From Blastobasis lacticolella (lineage: Eukaryota > Arthropoda > Insecta > Lepidoptera > Blastobasidae): 64,000 nt of DNA. Below, piece after piece: positions 1 through 12,375 of the stretch; position 1 is the stretch's first letter, and every line of letters starts with the position of its first letter. The stretch is taken from assembly GCA_905147135.1 (NCBI GenBank), contig LR990042.1, positions 10,283,545 to 10,347,544 of the forward strand, given 5' to 3'. Below the pieces are notes generated by a model. The model did not search any database and had not been told where the DNA came from. It saw only the letters and a list, made by a program, of their open reading frames with translations. A program made the position numbers and the translations under genes.

Positions 1-344
1 GGAAGAAAACAATTATCGAATAATGCTACGACAAAAATCGTGATTTGTTCTCCAACTTGTGCCACTCCGTCGCATTGTGGTACAAAAACTAGTTCGCAAC
101 TTAACAACGCTGTTATTACTAGCGTCGTACAAAAGGTGGTCACGTCAGCTGCTTACTCGCTTATTTGTTCAGTGGCGACGCAGGCAGAATGAAAAATAGC
201 AACACAGATTAATTCGAAAATAGTTGAACAAGGCGGCGGGACGTGCTGAATTTCGCTATTAGTGTCGCGAAGGTATTACGTTTTTAACTTTTGCGAGCGT
301 TGGACCCAAATGAATCCGATTGTTAAGTTAATTGATATTTTAAT
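1..344. other. non-coding, nothing recognised
   Basis: I see no open frame, repeat or RNA signature that I can support in this left edge of the window. Confidence 0.4.
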
Positions 345-520
345 AGTTCACATATGTTCCCTCGAAAGATTTTCTCTGGAGAGTACAACATGGCCTTCTG
401 CAAAATAGAGGTGCTTGACAAGGTTTTTACTGGCTCGGCAGCGCGTGGGCGATAGGTACGCCAGATAGGTACTGCAAACATCCATAGGCCGCGATGACTG
501 CTTACCATCAGGCAAGCATT
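345..520 (+). repeat. non-LTR retrotransposon 3' remnant
   Basis: The stretch resembles the C-terminal and 3' untranslated end of a LINE. It contains a degraded version of the 'V/IF-x-x-EYN' motif common at the end of lepidopteran LINE proteins, then a tail resembling other LINE 3' ends here (CATCCATAGG..ACTGCTTACCATCAGG). It is alignable by eye to 45,795-45,940, which shares the block TTTTTAC-GG-TC-GCAG-GCGTGGG. It is a short fossil with frame breaks. Confidence 0.45.
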
Positions 521-529
521 AATCTCATT

Positions 530-1529
530 TTATTTGCCAACTCAGTGTTATAAAGGAACCTAATGTGTTGTTAAGGCTTATTTGATTCCCAAGATTTTCT
601 TGATAATACAATAATGGAAAATGTCCATATCCTTTTTCGCAAGACTTCGTAATACGAAGTATTTACCTAATTTAATAACATATTAGGTTTTATCAAAGGT
701 TTAAGACTAGTTAGAGCAAGACTTACGATATAGACTATGATATCATACTACGTACAACAAGCTAAAGAGAAATGGAATAAAGCATCGTTAATACTGCATA
801 TATAAAAAGCCAATTCGTTTTATCTATGGCGGACCAAATAAGGTAGGTAGGTGATCATTAAGCAAACCTTTAAAATGATTTGCATAAGAAAATTGTGTAT
901 TAAATGTTTGCAAACAAAATTTGATTACATTCCAAAGTTACAAGGAAAATAGGTAATTATACCTTCTTAATAAAATTTGTTGCCAAATTTTGAGTTTCAT
1001 TTTGCATCACTTGCGTTGCCTTAATTCAGTTATGAACCCTCGCTGATCACATTTGGCTGACATATTTTCCGAGACAGCTATTAATAGAAAGTGTATACAT
1101 TGAGTATTAGATTTTCTTTTACTGTGAAATTTATATAAAAGGATATGTACCAACATGAAACACAAATAACATCATGTTTACTAGCTTTATTAGCACAAAA
1201 GTGCACACCAAGATTTCAACCTTCAGGACTTTGTGGTATAGAGTCGTCGAAGGTTTAAATATAGTAAGATGATGTAACAAATAGTAAAAACATATTGCAA
1301 CAACATAGTACATTACAAAAGAAAACACTTACAAAGCAAATTACTATAATCGCCTTTGCTGAAACGTAACTGTGGTTACATTTCATTACTATAGCTGGAA
1401 TTAACTTACTTATTGATCGTATTGACTAAATGTCATTAATTGATTTTTCTTCTACGGTACCTACCTAATAGCAGACAAACAACGGTATTTCATACCGACC
1501 TTTCCGACCGTCATCAGTCCACTTTTATA
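530..1529. other. non-coding AT-rich intergenic DNA
   Basis: No coding frame with believable composition and no recognisable repeat was found. The short open frame near 1,131-1,328 on the minus strand is AT-driven and has no family signature. Confidence 0.4.
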
Positions 1530-1803
1530 ATGATCCAGGATTTGGCAAATCAGATACAGTGGAGCGACTGCCATCGGACCTCCGTCGCTTTGCTACAAGG
1601 GGAACCTGACTAGATTGGATCGTGGTTACACATTCAGTAACCTGAATGTGCAAGTTTCATCACGATGTTGCCTTCACCGTAATGGCATCGGTTATCATTC
1701 AACTAATGTACACAATACAGAAACGAGTCATTGGTACATGACCGCAGTGGGATTTGAGCCTGGTACCTCTCGCTTACCTTAACCACTCGGCCACCGACCT
1801 TTC
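1530..1803 (-). repeat. tRNA-headed SINE, family A, copy 1
   Basis: Read on the minus strand, this begins with a tRNA-like head (GGTGGCCGAGTGGTTAAGG, followed by a degraded B box near 1,757) and continues into the family A body: the TGTACATTAGTTGAAT block, the TCCAATCTAGTCAGGTTCC block and the GCAGTCGCTCCACTGTA block. The same order is seen in seven other copies here. The A and B boxes are the internal polymerase III promoter known for such SINEs. Confidence 0.75.
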
Positions 1804-2194
1804 AAAATCGAATAAACTTGTAAATTTTCCATAGTTGTCAGCCAGATGCATCTGAACCGAATTATAGGAAACATCCTATTTTCCTCAGTGGCGCTTGAAG
1901 CGTATTGGTCCTGATGTTATGAGTTTGCTTGTACTGATCAGGTATTCATAGGATGTGAGTGCAAGCGTGATTTTGTGGCGGCGCCTAACTAGGATTAAAG
2001 CTGACTCTCTAGTGTCGCTCGCTGCAGGCAGAATATTCTAGCGTACCATTTAGTACTAAGTACCTACTTGGTACCTACCTATGGTTAGCTTTACATTCTA
2101 AGTTAGTTTGTAGAAGCTATTAAATAATTCTTGACTTTTAGGATTAGCTATTAAAAGTAGTTACTATTTATGTTTATAAAAAAGTCAAATTTAA
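1804..2194. other. non-coding intergenic DNA
   Basis: No gene or clear repeat is seen between the family A and family B copies. Confidence 0.35.
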
Positions 2195-2440
2195 CTCACA
2201 TCATACATCACAGCCCATAACTGTCCAAAGGGGATGTTATTGCCATAATCTCCACGCTTGGCAGGCGGGTTGGAGATCGCAGTGTTATAAATATAACAAT
2301 AGAAATCGCTGCTGCCCATTTTCCAGCCTAAGCAGACTCTAGGTGACTCTTTTGACTCGAAAACATTAGTCGCCTTGTACGACACCCACGAGTGTAACGG
2401 GTTGGTGCTATTCTACCCTTCCGGACACTACACTTTACAC
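2195..2440 (-). repeat. interspersed repeat family B, copy 1
   Basis: The copy matches three others in the window (32,890; 43,855; 60,265) over about 240 bp. Shared blocks on its minus strand are AGAATAGCACCAACCC, GTCGTACAAGGCGACTAATG, GGAAAATGGGCAGCAGC and TCTCCAACCCGCC. I see no tRNA head and no coding frame. It is probably a non-autonomous SINE-like element or a LINE tail with a (TGA)n end. Confidence 0.65.
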
Positions 2441-2930
2441 AGTTAACTCGAAACATAACAACTTTAAAACAATAAATTTAAAATATATGGAAACATGTAA
2501 GTAATAAAGCAAACCTTTGTGGAAATTTTATTACAGCAATCAAATATAAAATTAAAGCAGGTGCCGCTCGAGCTCCAACTGCCTTCGTAGAATGAATGGG
2601 AACAATCTAAATTGTATCTCCCAAATCGGTGAGGTACCGAAGATAGTCAAAGCTATAGTTTAAAATACTTTGTGCGAAAAATCATTATAATTCTGGGCTT
2701 TTCATAAATAATGCTGTGACAGCGTCTCTGTCATCTGTCTTTTCTGTTAATTACAGTGATTGGCACATTAACGTTACCTACTACCTATTTTATTAATGAT
2801 TAAATGAACTTACCTGTACGTGAAGTTCTATCATAATTACACGAAGGCTCCGTTCGAATATTTTAAAATTAATTTACATGAGATGTCCATATGTTGTTAG
2901 TAAATCTTAATCTACGGGGTTTTAGATCTC
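2441..2930. other. non-coding intergenic DNA
   Basis: No coding frame or repeat that I can support is seen here. Confidence 0.35.
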
Positions 2931-2934
2931 TTCA

Positions 2935-3063
2935 GAGGCGGGCAACGCATTGGTGACTCCCCTGGTGTTGCTGATGTCCATAGGCGGCGGTGACCACTTT
3001 CCATCAGGTGGCCCGCATGCCTGTTTGTCTGCCGGATAAAAAAAAAAAAAAAAAAAAAAAAAA
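2935..3063 (+). repeat. repeat family D 3' end with poly-A tail
   Basis: The segment carries the family D block GGTGACCACTTTCCATCAGG, then GCCTGTTTGTCTGCCGGAT and a run of about 25 A. The same block recurs on the opposite strand at 16,297-16,557 and around 18,800, and on this strand near 55,720. The poly-A marks the 3' end of a retrotransposed copy that is 5' truncated. Confidence 0.65.
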
Positions 3064-3227
3064 TAGTAAACTATGCTATAATTTTCTTGATTCCCCTTTT
3101 TGTAATCCCAATAATAGCCCGGCGGAATACTGGGACCACGATTGTGAAGGACACTATGATGTCGGCGCAGGCGTGACGCGGGCTTTATCCTGTCTTGGCT
3201 CTTCAGATACTCAGGAACCCATCTTAC

Positions 3228-3411
3228 ATTTTTCCTCAGGCAGTACACGGGGTCACTTCGGCATATTGTACCATCGAAACACCAAATTCTCGTAATGACA
3301 TCATGTAAGTCCGACGCCGAGAGCTGCCCGCCGGTGGCGATGTGAGCGGGCGGGCGGCAGCTGGCAGCAAACGCAGTGTCACAAAACATATTGTAGCGTT
3401 TGGTACAGTAC
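3228..3411 (-). CDS. candidate Cys-rich coding exon, function unknown
   Basis: On the minus strand a good acceptor (..CTGTCACAG) is followed by a 61-codon open stretch and a strong donor (GTAAGA). The stretch is more GC-rich than its surroundings. Its product has six Cys, with the order C-7-C-7-C, then W-C-F-D-G-T-I-C and a final C near the end, so it would suit an extracellular domain. The exon starts in phase 2 and ends in phase 0. Beyond the donor the frame stays open until it meets the poly-A of the neighbouring repeat, which is why I cut it at the splice site. I do not recognise the family and could not find partner exons. It could be an isolated exon of a larger gene, a pseudogene exon or chance. 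Confidence 0.35.
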
Positions 3412-3654
3412 CTGTGACAGAACGTAGAGGCACGCTGGCCGACAGATGAGAGCTAACTCTCTCGATCTTAGAATTCGGCAAGATATAGTTTAAAAAAAAA
3501 ATATTAATACAAAGCTAGCCATGAGTAGTTTAGTTTTATGCAGTTTTACGTCTGCTTCCATGAATAAACTCGAACGATTGCATATATTACGTGCCACATA
3601 CACACTTGTGTGTGAGGTAGTAGGTATAGCTAATAATTAACAAGGTCGTTCGCG

Positions 3655-3895
3655 AGGATGGATTGTGAAGAGATATCTCTAAAGGACTACCTGAAGCTCC
3701 ACTTTCGGTAAGAGAGACAAAAGTACTGTTCGCAATATCAATGTTCCGCTTATACGAATGTATTGTTCCACTGTATATAAGCATCGAGTGGTGATGGTGG
3801 AGAAATAGCCCCAAAGGACTACTTGCAACCCACCTTCCGGCAAAGAGGCAGACCAAAGTACAGCTCGCAATACTGGCGGAATATATCATCATCAT
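3655..3895. repeat. tandem duplication, period about 134 bp
   Basis: Two diverged copies lie head to tail. The block AAAGGACTACCTGAAGC (about 3,680) returns as AAAGGACTACTTGCAAC (about 3,814). After it, AAAGTACTGTTCGCAATA matches AAAGTACAGCTCGCAATA. No coding or transposon context is evident. Confidence 0.55.
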
Positions 3896-3959
3896 CATAA
3901 ACCCCATAACAGTTCACTGTAAGACCTGATTCTATTTCGCATCAGTGGAGGGTGTTGTC

Positions 3960-6900
3960 TTAACCTGCAATCGTGGAGGCGGCGGGTTGGATTCATAAAT
4001 TCACATTTTGGGGATCAATGCTGTCCGCGTCCGTAGGCGAAGCCCTTTTTTTTGGGCTTCATGACTCTAGTTACCCTACACGTGATCCCTGGGTAGTGCA
4101 AAATGGACAGCACTCTCTCCGGTGGTAGGCTTCGGCCGTGGCTGGAGAACACCCTCCAGGAGAACGCGTCGTCAAGCGGCCTGGCCGTGTTTCGGTGCGA
4201 TGCCTGGAGTAGCCCTATAGGAGGATGGGTCTGGACAGTTGTGGTCGCTCTGCGTAACCGTGTTTTCTACTGCTCACCACTTCCGTACCGGGTGCCTGGC
4301 TTCGGAGGGCAGCGGGATCCGAAGCACGGTGCCGCCGCTGGCCGACCGAAGATAGTTGGGGGCCCAAGTAGCTGGTTAGCCACCAGTGAAAGGCTGCCCC
4401 GCCATCTCATGAAAAATCCCAAATTGCTCTACCCTGCCGGTTGGCGACCGGATGGGAGGGCCAGGTAGCCAATCTGGGGGGGTTCGGGCGTCCCCGCGGT
4501 CTCCGCATCAGGCACCTTCCCGTGCGGCAAATGGTTAGCATGGTAGCTGGTCGGCGGAGCGCTACCTCGTCCAACTTCCGTCCTCCTATAACAACCTATC
4601 ACTCAAACAAATATAATATGAAGCGAAAAACAAGGATAAACGATAAACAGCGGCTGCACTCCCTCCCACTCAAAGTGCACCTCACTAACATCCGAGGCCT
4701 GCACTCAAATCTCAATGCAGTCCACCACCACCTCGAGACTGAAAAACCGCAGCTGCTGTTCCTCTCTGAGACGCAGATCAGAAGTCCGGCTGACGCGGCG
4801 TACCTCAGCTACCCAGGGTATACTCTCGAGCACAGGTTCGTTCCTCGTGCCGGAGTCTGTGTGTACACTCGCGACGACATCTGCATTCGGCGTCTCAGAT
4901 GCTTTGAAGGGTCTGGTTTGTCCATTTTGTGGCTTCTAGTGGATACCGGTCAAGTGCAAATCTTGTTTGCCTGCGGTTATCGATCCCACAGCGGGGTCCA
5001 GGAGACGACTCGTTTATGTGACCATCTCATTGAAGCGGTGGATGAAGCGAGGGAACGTTATCCCGCGGCGCAGCTGGTCATTCTGGGGGATTTCAATGCC
5101 CACCACCAAGAGTAGCTTTTCCCATACCAGGTGACCAATCATGCTGGGAGAGAGGTGCGTAAACTAGCTCTGTCGCTAGATCTCACCCAGCTAGTAAACT
5201 GCGCCACGAGGGTACCGGATGTCGACTCCCATTCCGCCAATTGCTTAGACCTTCTGCTAACAACTGATCCGGACAGGCACTCAGTATCGGTTTCCGCACC
5301 ACTGGGTACATCCGACCACTGTCTGGTGAAATCTATATATGTAGATCCATCGAGTTGTGCTGAAGCCGTTACCGCGGTTATACGGCAGGGAATGGAATAC
5401 TTCATTCCATATTCTGACGTAGCGATGAATAGCAAGTCTCGTCCATGGTTTAGTGCTGACTGCAGTCGCGCTGAAGCGCTAAAGCAAGCGGCATACTCTG
5501 CTTGGGCTGAGGCTCGAGCGCATATGTCTCCGGATACTCGCAAACTGAAGAAAGCCTTTAACCTCGCCGCCAAGTCTTGCAAAAGGACGCTACGCAGGGC
5601 TTGTTTCGACCACATAGGTCGGATTGGCACCAAACTGGCCTCTTACCCTCCTGGGAGTAAGGCGTTTTGGTCTTTGGCAAAAGCGGTCGAATCCAACTTT
5701 AGTCAATCTTCGTTACCACCATTGCTGAAACCGGATGGGACACTGGCGCATGCTGCGGAAGAGAAAGCAAATTTACTTGCTTCTCAATTCGCGGCGAATT
5801 CACGTTTGGATACTGTAGGTAAAACTCCACCTATCTCACCCTGCGCTGACTGCACTATGGCAGAGGTGCGTATACATCAGAAAGAGATTTTAAAAATCCT
5901 GCGGAGTCTAGACGTGAACAAGGCTAGTGGACCAGATGGTATACCAGCAATAGTCCTGCGTAGTTGTGCCCCCGAGTTGTCTCCTATTCTCACGCGCCTG
6001 TATCGCCTCTCACTTGAGATTGGAATTGTACCGAAGACATGGAATCTTGCCAATGTGCATCCCGTGCCCAAGAAGGGCACCCGCGCAGACCCTGCCAACT
6101 ACCGCCCTATTTCGGTTACCTCCATACTCTGTAAGATTATGGAGCGTGCACTGAACAAGAAACTCCTCGTGCATCTTGAAGGTAACGATCTCCTCAGCGA
6201 TCCCAGTACGGATTCCGCTGTGGTCGGTCAAATGGAGACCTTCTGGTGTATGCTACTCATATGTTGAGTGAGGCCATTGAGAGGCATGGCGAGGCCCTTG
6301 CTGTGTCTCTCGATATCTCCAAGGCCTTTGACAGGGTATGGCACGCAGCCCGTTTAAGCAAGCTTCCCTCATATGGTATTCCTGCTGGCTTTTGCACCTG
6401 GATATCGGATTTTCTGAGTGAACGATCAATCCGTGTAGTTCTAGACGGTTACACGTCTGAACTTAAGGCTATCGACGCGGGAGTTCCTCAGGGGTCGGTT
6501 CGGTATTAACAATATGCTTGGACCCGGTATCTTTGGGTACGCAGACGACAGCACAGTAACGGATAGATATCTGTCAGATGCAAAAGCTAGCAGGGGCGAT
6601 ATTCAGTCTTGTCGAGAGGCCATGGTTGGTCGCTTGAACGAGGCTCTCAAGGCAGAGTCCGATTGAGGCGAAGCCAATCTAGTGTCGTTCAACGCCACCA
6701 AAACACAGGCGTGTTTGTTTTCCGCTAAACGGAGTCCATTCCATCTAGCTCCGACTTTCCGGGGTGTGTCTGTGGAAATTACCGACAACCTACAGCTCCT
6801 GGGTGTTGAGCTATCAACCAATCTCAACTTTGGACAGTACAACGAATCAAAAGCCAAAAGACTGCTGCAAAAAAACTTGGAATCCTCTCGAAGGTCAAGC

Positions 6901-7465
6901 GGTACCTCACTTCAAGGCAGTTGCTTCAATTATATCAAGCACAAGTCCGATCTTGCATGGAATACTGCTGCCACCTCTGGGATGGATCAGCCAAATACCA
7001 ACTGGCTGCTTTGGATTCGGTGGAAAAACGTGCAAAGAGATTAATTTGTGATCCGCAGTTAATTGAGGCTAAGCTGCAGAGCCTCGAGCATCGGCGTAGG
7101 GTTGCGCGTTTGTCGGTTTTCTACAGGTTGCACTTCGGAGAGTGTGCAAAGCAGTTGCACGACCTCATTCCGCCGGCCCCTTTCCGCAATCGGGAGACGC
7201 GATCCGGGCGAGCGCTTCATCCTTATGTCGTGGATCTTCCAACTATCCGCACGAGCCGCTTTGGCTCGACTTTTATAATGCGTACGGCTAAGGAGTGGAA
7301 TGCGTTGCCTGCGAGTGTGTTCCCTGATCAATATAATCTGGATGTTTTCAAAGCTAGAGTGAATATGCTGTTCCTAGACAGGCATGCTCCATCATAGACC
7401 GCATCGTCACTTACCACCAGGTGAGGTGGCGGTCAAATGCCTGGCTAGTAAAGTAATAAAAAAAA
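3960..7465 (+). mobile_element. decayed LINE (Jockey/CR1-group non-LTR element)
   Basis: The element has a GC-richer 5' leader, an apurinic endonuclease domain, a reverse transcriptase domain, a C-terminal region with the [16 protein letters not shown] motif, and a 3' tail (TTACCACCAGGTGAGGTGG) ending in an A-rich run at about 7,460. The 5' edge is approximate, because I cannot see target-site duplications. Its frame is broken in several places, so it is inactive. A short antisense piece of the same 3' tail sits inside gene 2's last intron (43,768-43,815), so the family is multi-copy. Confidence 0.85.
4633..7397 (+). pseudogene. broken LINE ORF2: endonuclease plus reverse transcriptase
   Basis: The endonuclease part shows NIRGLHSN, LSETQ and GDFNAHH, then a TAG stop at 5,113-5,115; the same frame continues with LLLTTD and TSDH. 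The reverse transcriptase part shows GPDGIPAIV, VPKKGTRADPANYRPIS, LDISKAFDRVWH and GVPQGSV, then after a deletion GYADDST, which holds the catalytic Asp pair. The C-terminal part runs to the stop at 7,397. Frameshifts lie near 6,200 and 6,495-6,530, a stop lies near 6,663 and another shift near 6,860. The protein would nick target DNA and copy the element's RNA if it were intact; here it cannot. The small ORF at 4,103-4,468 upstream is probably untranslated leader. Confidence 0.85.
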
Positions 7466-9580
7466 AAGTAAAGTAAAATTTATTTATACTAAATTTGAGA
7501 AATACAGGATTACTTTGGACTCCACACTAAGATCGATTTGTGTCGTAGGCATTTACAAAAACCAAGGTTACAATAATTTTACATAACAAGTCACACCTTA
7601 TTTTCTTTCTCGTTTTCCGCAATTCGATCTGGTAAATAAGCTGAAAAAAGATCATGACAAAATTCGCCGAAAATCATGTTTAAACTTGTCACCGCCCCGT
7701 AATTTATTCTTGTTTTTTAAAGATTTTTGCAAACGCAGTTACTGTCCTGTGCAACTGCGCTTTAATTTAAACATTTTCAATATTAAACATACGATTATAA
7801 CTCTACGGAAAAAACATTTTTGATTTTGTAATGTGTGGAATGGTGAAGTACTACAAAGCGAATGACATAATGACCGGTGGACCGGGCTGATGTAGGATAA
7901 GAGTCTACCTATATAAAAAGAAATCTCTTCTACCCTCAAAGTAAATGCGAATGGTAGTAACTTGGCGCTACTACAAATCATAACATTTACTCATCTCGAG
8001 GACGAAGTCAATTATAATATGATATGCTTAGGCTTAGTGGCACAAATAATAATATCTAACCACAGCCGTAAACACTTTTAGTACTTTCACGAGGGGTGCG
8101 GGGGAGTAATTTAGCCAATAAACAAGCCTACGAGCCTACATTATCAAGAATAAGCTGTGTAGAGTCGGTCTTGATTTGTACATACCTTGTAGCCTGTGGT
8201 AGCTTTTGACGTTTGAAAACGACATTTCACTCAAGAAAAAAATATTGACAAATAAATGTTTTATGTTTTGTTTCGCCGGCCAACAATAATCTTTTAAATA
8301 CAAATATGGCGAGAGCCACAAACTACTTCATCCATTAACAGTACAGTCAAAGATATGCTATAATAGTAGATCTAAGCAGACAGAGCAAAAAGAGAAATAA
8401 TCAGTATTTCGTTAAAAGGTACAACGTTACTTAGTACTCTTTGAAGTATCTAGGTATGAGACAATAAAGCTACGTCGTCGAGTTTACTTTAAAATACAAA
8501 GTGTTTTTTATTTATTTTATTCTCTTGTGTTGATAAGCTTTAAAGTCTCGAAACATTAGGGTATTTCACAACGTCGTAATCAAAGTATCGAAGTCGCGGA
8601 CAAAGCCCACTTTAATAAAAACGACGACATATTCTCTATCTAATAGCTAATTAAAAGAAAGTTCAAAATACAACTACATAATATAATACCGATTACACGT
8701 CCTAAAATGTTATACCAATTACGTACGAGAAAGCCTCTCGATTCGTCGACAAGCCACAATTAGTTAATTAGCGATATTAATCATTAAATTACAATAATCC
8801 CCACATGAGTCGAGTTTGTTCTTCATCAGTGCGTAATGGCGTCTCTTTATTAGGCGCGCTGTCGGCCTCAGTGACGCACCGTTCATCATGCCGAGTGACA
8901 ACCCTCCGAGCGACTAAGACCCTGTACTACGTTACACAAAAACTACGTATAGTCGACGACGTGCCGGTTCTGTCTCTAATACATTGCGGCTTAGAACGGA
9001 ATACTAGTTAAAGGTAACCTGAAATGCCGGTAATGGATCAGAATTGTAATTGTTCAGCGATGGACTGCGTAAGTCTTCTGCTGACGCAGTAGCGGGACTA
9101 AGAAGCGTTTACTTGGGCCTAATTAAATCTGAAATCTAGGAAAGCACAAGCTTACTCCAGCTTACTTAAGGTGACGTGACCTCCAGACGGATTCTAGTGG
9201 CTCTTGTGGACCTTTGGTGGCCTCTAACGTGCTTTTTTCGTTGGAGTAATTTAGCTTTACTAAAATATCATAATAAACTTAACTTTGTTGAAAATGAAAC
9301 ACTTGAACATTGTAGCCGAATCTGGGTGTTATGTATGCCTTAACATACCTATATTTAGTAGACGTCTTTTAGCTGAAATGTGGCACTGTGTTACTCATAA
9401 TTAGTACTTATACCTACACTAATAACGAGTTGAAGAAGCTGGCGTACAGGAGAGAGGAGTAGTCCAGAGTGGTTGATCCATCGACAATAGTTTCATTCTT
9501 AAATACCGTCCGTAACAGCATAAGCTGAGCCAGGTCTATTCGCCTTAGTTATTTTTATTATTTAGATTATAACTACTTAT

Positions 9581-9624
9581 ATGTATCTTTTTCAGTATAC
9601 ACAAATATACTGAAAAAGATACAT
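9581..9624. repeat. perfect 19-bp inverted repeat (hairpin)
   Basis: The arm ATGTATCTTTTTCAGTATA (9,581-9,599) is followed after 6 nt by its exact reverse complement (9,606-9,624). There is no flanking coding sequence. It may be the core of a tiny MITE or a structured RNA stem. Confidence 0.7.
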
Positions 9625-10170
9625 GAGCTATCTCATGATATGGTGCGAAAATTGCTCCGGAGTAAGACAAAAACTAAGTACATCCTGTTCGAAATAGCCA
9701 AACACCTTTGAAATTCCAAACGTAATTCAAAAATCAGCACCTAGATAGAATGAATAATTCAAGCGAATACTTAGAGATCGCTGGCTCTTCCTTCAATATT
9801 AAATCTTTGACATCGATGCGCTGAAAACAACGCATTTATTCAGATTTTGCGAAATTGAAGCGATAATACCCACAACTGAATTAACGTACATTTCAAGAAA
9901 CAAATAGTACCCGATATTTATTATTAATATGTGGCATCTTTTGATACTTGCGTCCTATTTGGAAAATAGGCAGGTATACTAGTATGCTAAGTAAGATATA
10001 TGTTATAAAAAAACGCTATTACGCCTTATGTGCGTAAACAGTAGTGATATTATGTCACATTTTATTTGTATAGGTGGGGTAGGTAGAGTCTTGGACCGCC
10101 ACTTTGCTAACACAACTCCCTAACCTCGCATATATCCACAATTAGTTAAATTCGTGAAAATAATATTAAG

Positions 10171-10495
10171 AATGAGGAGTTTTCCAGTAGGTATTGTCAG
10201 TTGGTTTCAAAAAGCATCAATAGATGGCGCTCCTACAATTCTGGTAATTTTTTTAAAATCTGTATGATTTTGGCAGTGATATCATGCAGCCATCTAATAC
10301 TAAACCTAAAAATAAAATGTTTATTAATATAAACATAACTTTTAAAGGTTGAACGAAATGTACAAAGACATATTTTTATAAACTATCCCCTTTGTTAAGA
10401 ACCTTTTTCAAGCGATTATCAATTACCAAAATTGTCGGGCCGCCATCAAGTGAGTGGTTAAGAATGCTTTAATACCTATTGGAAAACTCCTCATT
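10171..10495. mobile_element. 325-bp MITE with about 25-bp inverted ends
   Basis: The left end AATGAGGAGTTTTCCAGTAG and the right end, read in reverse as AATGAGGAGTTTTCCAATAG, match over about 25 bp. Inner sequence is also partly symmetrical (ACAATTCTGGTAATT against ACAATTTTGGTAATT). No transposase frame is present, so the copy is non-autonomous. A target duplication is not clear. Confidence 0.65.
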
Positions 10496-12016
10496 ATTTC
10501 GAAAATAATTAACTGTAGCAACAACTATTTACAAAATAAGGGCCCATAATAAAGACTGCTTAGAATAACAATCTATATCGGACAAACTTGAAGCAATAAC
10601 GCATTATTATCGTTCCTCCGAATAATCCCTGCAAAATCCACGCTACGCCTTTTTCCGCCTGCACCGCTTGAGCCGTCGTGATATCAGCCTCTTCACTCCA
10701 GCCTTTTCAGACGTGCTTCAAACCCCATTATTTATTGCGAAGCTGGTATACAGGCTGTACGGAAAAAATGAACACGTACTCTGTTTAGAGCGTATTTTTT
10801 TACCGCGGTCAGTAACGCCAAAATGTATGACTTCATAGTCCTCACATATTAACTATATATTGAACCTTCATCAGATCCGCATGACCACCTGCTCTCTGGA
10901 AGACTTCAAGCAGGCGAAACTCCAGGGGTGCGACTTACTAAAAACATCCTAGACCGCAACGACGAAATATATTTTTTTTTTGTTTTGATGGATGTTCTGT
11001 CGGATGATAACAATATCTCAATAGAAATTTGCGCATTGCTTGGCAACCGGGCCACGATCCGTCACGATGTTGTCTTAGAGAATAACGTGGCAGGAGACCG
11101 TCAAGCTGCCCTCGTGACATCTCATCTTTCGTGACTTCCATGCGCGGTTTTCGCCTTCTAATCGAATAACCAAAACGAATGAAATGCTAAGGAGATCCTT
11201 AGGAATGAATTATGACCTTGTAGAGTGATATTATGGCGATACAGCTTAGGCGATCCTACTGGAAACCCAAACATCTGATAAGTTCTCGATATCTTATCTG
11301 ACAGATACATGTGATGCCAAGGTATCTCGTTGTATACAAACAAGTGGGAGACAACATCACCAGATCTGTCAAACAAAGATATCTGGAACTCATCAGCAGG
11401 AACTAGAAAAGGAAGTAAAAAAGGAACAAAACCTAGATATCTTATTGCTGTACGTAATTCGAAAAATTTCACGAAATTATTTTGTATCGTATGTAATTTA
11501 TTGAGTACCGAAAGAAGAATAGAAACAAACACCGAGTACCTGGCAACGTTCCTCTAATATATTTCGAAGGTAAATTAGCCTGAAACCTGTTATGAGTGCT
11601 TCCTATTGTCGAAAGTATAATAATATAGGTTAGTATAGTTACTTAATAGTTTGGCCCACACAATAGGAGAAGCTCAAACATAAGCTTGTTTCAAGTTTTG
11701 ATGAGATAATTTGAACTTGTTCTGAAGAAACTAGCGTACGTAGCTGTTGTTTTAGTTCGAACTTCGAGCTTGAACTACGCATTTAGTGGAGATAGTTAAT
11801 ATGTATACGCTTACTTGGATATTGGATAGTCATTTCCTGACATGGATAGAAATTGTACAACCAAAAACTTTGTTACATTGTATGAGTACTTACTGTCAGT
11901 AGTACAACGACATTATGCAACTTTTATATTAATTGTTTACTAAATTTTAGCAAATTCCAAAAGGTAATATTGATTATCTATTGTCTTTTTATTAAGAGTT
12001 TTGTCTCTATATCGTT

Positions 12017-12375
12017 GTCATGAGCGGTGGCTTAATGGTCAAAGAGGTTCGATTCGTTCCCCGAGGTACCGGGTTCGAACCCAAGCCGCCATTTAACAGT
12101 GATTATTTTCTGAGTTATGTACATTAGTTGAACATTAACCGATGCTCTTACGGTGATTGAAAATATCGCAATGATACCTGTACATACAGGTGACTGAATT
12201 TGTAACCATGATCCAATCTAGTCCAGTTCCCCTGTTACCAGGATCGTGGCGGTCAAATGGCAGTCGCTCCACTGTAATTACCTGATCTTCCAAATCCTGG
12301 ATCATGGTCAAGGCGGACCCCAGCCCTCGCGCACGAGAACACAACCGGGCCATTACTGCCAAGATGAGCATCGGT
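12017..12375 (+). repeat. tRNA-headed SINE, family A, copy 2
   Basis: The copy opens with a tRNA-like head (GAGCGGTGGCTTAATGGTC and B box GGGTTCGAACCC) followed by the family A body with TACATTAGTTGAACATTAACC and the CAGTCGCTCCACTGTAATTA block. The head is diverged from the other copies and the copy is old. Confidence 0.7.

Larger units (their letters stand above)
7466..12016. other. long non-coding intergenic stretch
   Basis: No coding frame in this 4.5 kb has believable composition or a family motif. It holds a perfect 19-bp hairpin at 9,581-9,624 and an inverted-repeat MITE at 10,171-10,495. The rest is AT-rich DNA. The 124-codon minus frame at 11,158-11,532 was considered and rejected. 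Confidence 0.4.

Noticed and set aside
2922..3227. Rest of the long minus frame around the candidate Cys-rich exon
   Set aside because: It runs into a poly-Phe tract produced by the poly-A of a repeat, so it cannot be a continuous protein; only the splice-bounded part was kept.
4103..4468. 121-codon frame before the LINE endonuclease
   Set aside because: It lacks zinc-knuckle or other ORF1 motifs and overlaps the next frame, so it is more likely untranslated leader.
11158..11532. 124-codon minus-strand frame
   Set aside because: It has no family motif and no start or splice context, and the plus strand is also open in part. I could not decide a coding strand.
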